64,000 nucleotides of DNA from Meghimatium bilineatum (Eukaryota > Mollusca > Gastropoda > Stylommatophora > Philomycidae). Both the position numbers and the translations under genes were made by a program. The notes under the pieces are model-generated. The model did no database searches. It was not told the origin of the DNA and saw only the letters and a list, made by a program, of their open reading frames with translations. Shown here in pieces: positions 63,236-64,000 of the stretch. The stretch is taken from contig CM067309.1 of assembly GCA_034231615.1 (NCBI GenBank), positions 43,644,181 through 43,708,180 of the forward strand. The letters run 5' to 3'. Each line of letters opens with the position of its first letter. The stretch's first letter is position 1.

Positions 63236-63670
63236 AACTGGTAGACTCATCATCATCAAGTACCACCTCCGCAATGAAGGTTGGCTGCAGTGGATTTCCA
63301 TCTCCTGTCTATTGTCTTGGTGGTACACTCTGCTAGACTAATCTGTTCAAATTGTAATGTTTCTCCCCCACATGTATCTCTGCCTACCTCTTGCTCACAT
63401 CCCTCAACTCTACCCTCACGTAAGATCTTCAACAAGGTCTTTTAGTGTGTCAAAAATACTTTATTTATTTAATCTTTATTTCCTTTACTAGTTCTTGTTT
63501 CATATGAAGCGTGTGTTAGAACCTAAAGTTCATTTTCTTCTCTATCCATGACGTTCTCACTGTTCTTCTATATACCCATGTCTCAAAGGCATCAATTCTG
63601 TCTTCTAGTTGTTTGTTCATTGTACATGTTTTGGAGCCATACATTAATCTTTGGCTTATGTTCTGTGTGT
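63236..63670 (-). mobile_element. family F LINE C-terminal fragment
   Basis: The - strand reads YGSKTCTMNKQLEDRIDAFE, WVYRRTVRTSWIEKK (63660-63520, RT tail). After a gap come RLAECTTKTIDR-like ISLAECTTKTIDR and TAANLHCGGGT** (63345-63245). Matches 45154-45625 in order with an internal deletion. Confidence 0.75.
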
Positions 63671-64000
63671 GTTTGTATTCCCTATCTTAACTCAATTCAT
63701 ACATAAACATGCTATATCGGGACAGTACCTCCACCCTTTAGGATATAAACACAATATTTCAGTCCTCCTTATATACCATCTAAATTTTCTTCGCTTGGTT
63801 CTTAAATGACAAGTATTAACTTATTTAGCCGTTTAACATTTAGAAATCTGGCTAATGAAAATAAACCCTTGTCATTGTGTGTGATTGGAAGCGTGGTATA
63901 TTTATTTCAAATTCAAACAACGTAGATTCAGCTTTCCAGAAATTAGCAAAATAGCTTCATCTTCCACTAGCACCAGAGTTCAAACATTTAGGCAACATCA
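63671..64000. other. unassigned right edge
   Basis: AT-rich, with no gene or repeat recognised. The next APPBP2 exon is not in this stretch. Confidence 0.5.

Overview
The window is nuclear DNA of an invertebrate animal, most likely a mollusc. The evidence is an AT-rich, intron-rich gene, a dense load of decayed non-LTR retrotransposons (LINEs), and RNase H-bearing LINE proteins whose motifs resemble, from memory, those common in gastropod genomes. The species assignment is inference. I saw no bacterial, organellar, LTR-retrovirus-like or Polinton-like sequence.

One host gene is present. A split gene on the + strand, starting at 30964, encodes a homologue of APPBP2 (amyloid protein-binding protein 2, a CUL2 ubiquitin-ligase substrate receptor with tetratricopeptide-like repeats). 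I could place ten coding exons by homology with canonical AG/GT borders and compatible phases: 30964-31104, 40686-40774, 46710-46861, 48718-48841, 50033-50201, 52886-52942, 54112-54144, 56561-56628, 57364-57469 and 61975-62099. They give 1064 nt (354 codons plus 2 nt), about the N-terminal 60% of the protein. The rest lies beyond the right edge. Intron 4 carries a decayed copy of exon 5 at 49423-49569.

Left half (1-30.9 kb): no host exon recognised. It holds simple-sequence tracts, minisatellites and a mosaic of LINE fragments. I give the LINE families working letters. A: RNase H type ending in (TAAC)n. B: RNase H type ending in (GAA)n. C: endonuclease/RT type with a C-terminal C2H2 finger. 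D: a second RNase H type. E: RT type ending in (CA)n. F and G: RT types with AECTTKTRDR or TRDRESW C-termini. I: RT type ending in a GATA/GACA tract. There is a dead Tc1-like transposon at 6.1-7.1 kb, and a nearly intact CGGBP1/hAT-like transposon at 21051-23527 with 18/20 terminal inverted repeats and an 8-bp target duplication. A stack of nested LINEs fills 24.9-29.9 kb.

Right half (30.9-64 kb): the APPBP2 introns hold a long family C LINE (32.3-35.0 kb), a family A copy with zinc knuckle and RT (35.0-37.3 kb), a tRNA-derived SINE inside a LINE (41.9-42.2 kb), a short family E LINE nested inside a family F LINE (44.29-45.14 kb), a 12-fold 56-bp minisatellite born from a dispersed repeat (R1), and a pair of TTAA-flanked elements. 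I found no convincing new multi-gene system. The most interesting observations are the exon relic, the diverged 57-nt exon 6, the R1-derived satellite, the hAT with its empty-site paralogue, and a 37-bp templated insertion.
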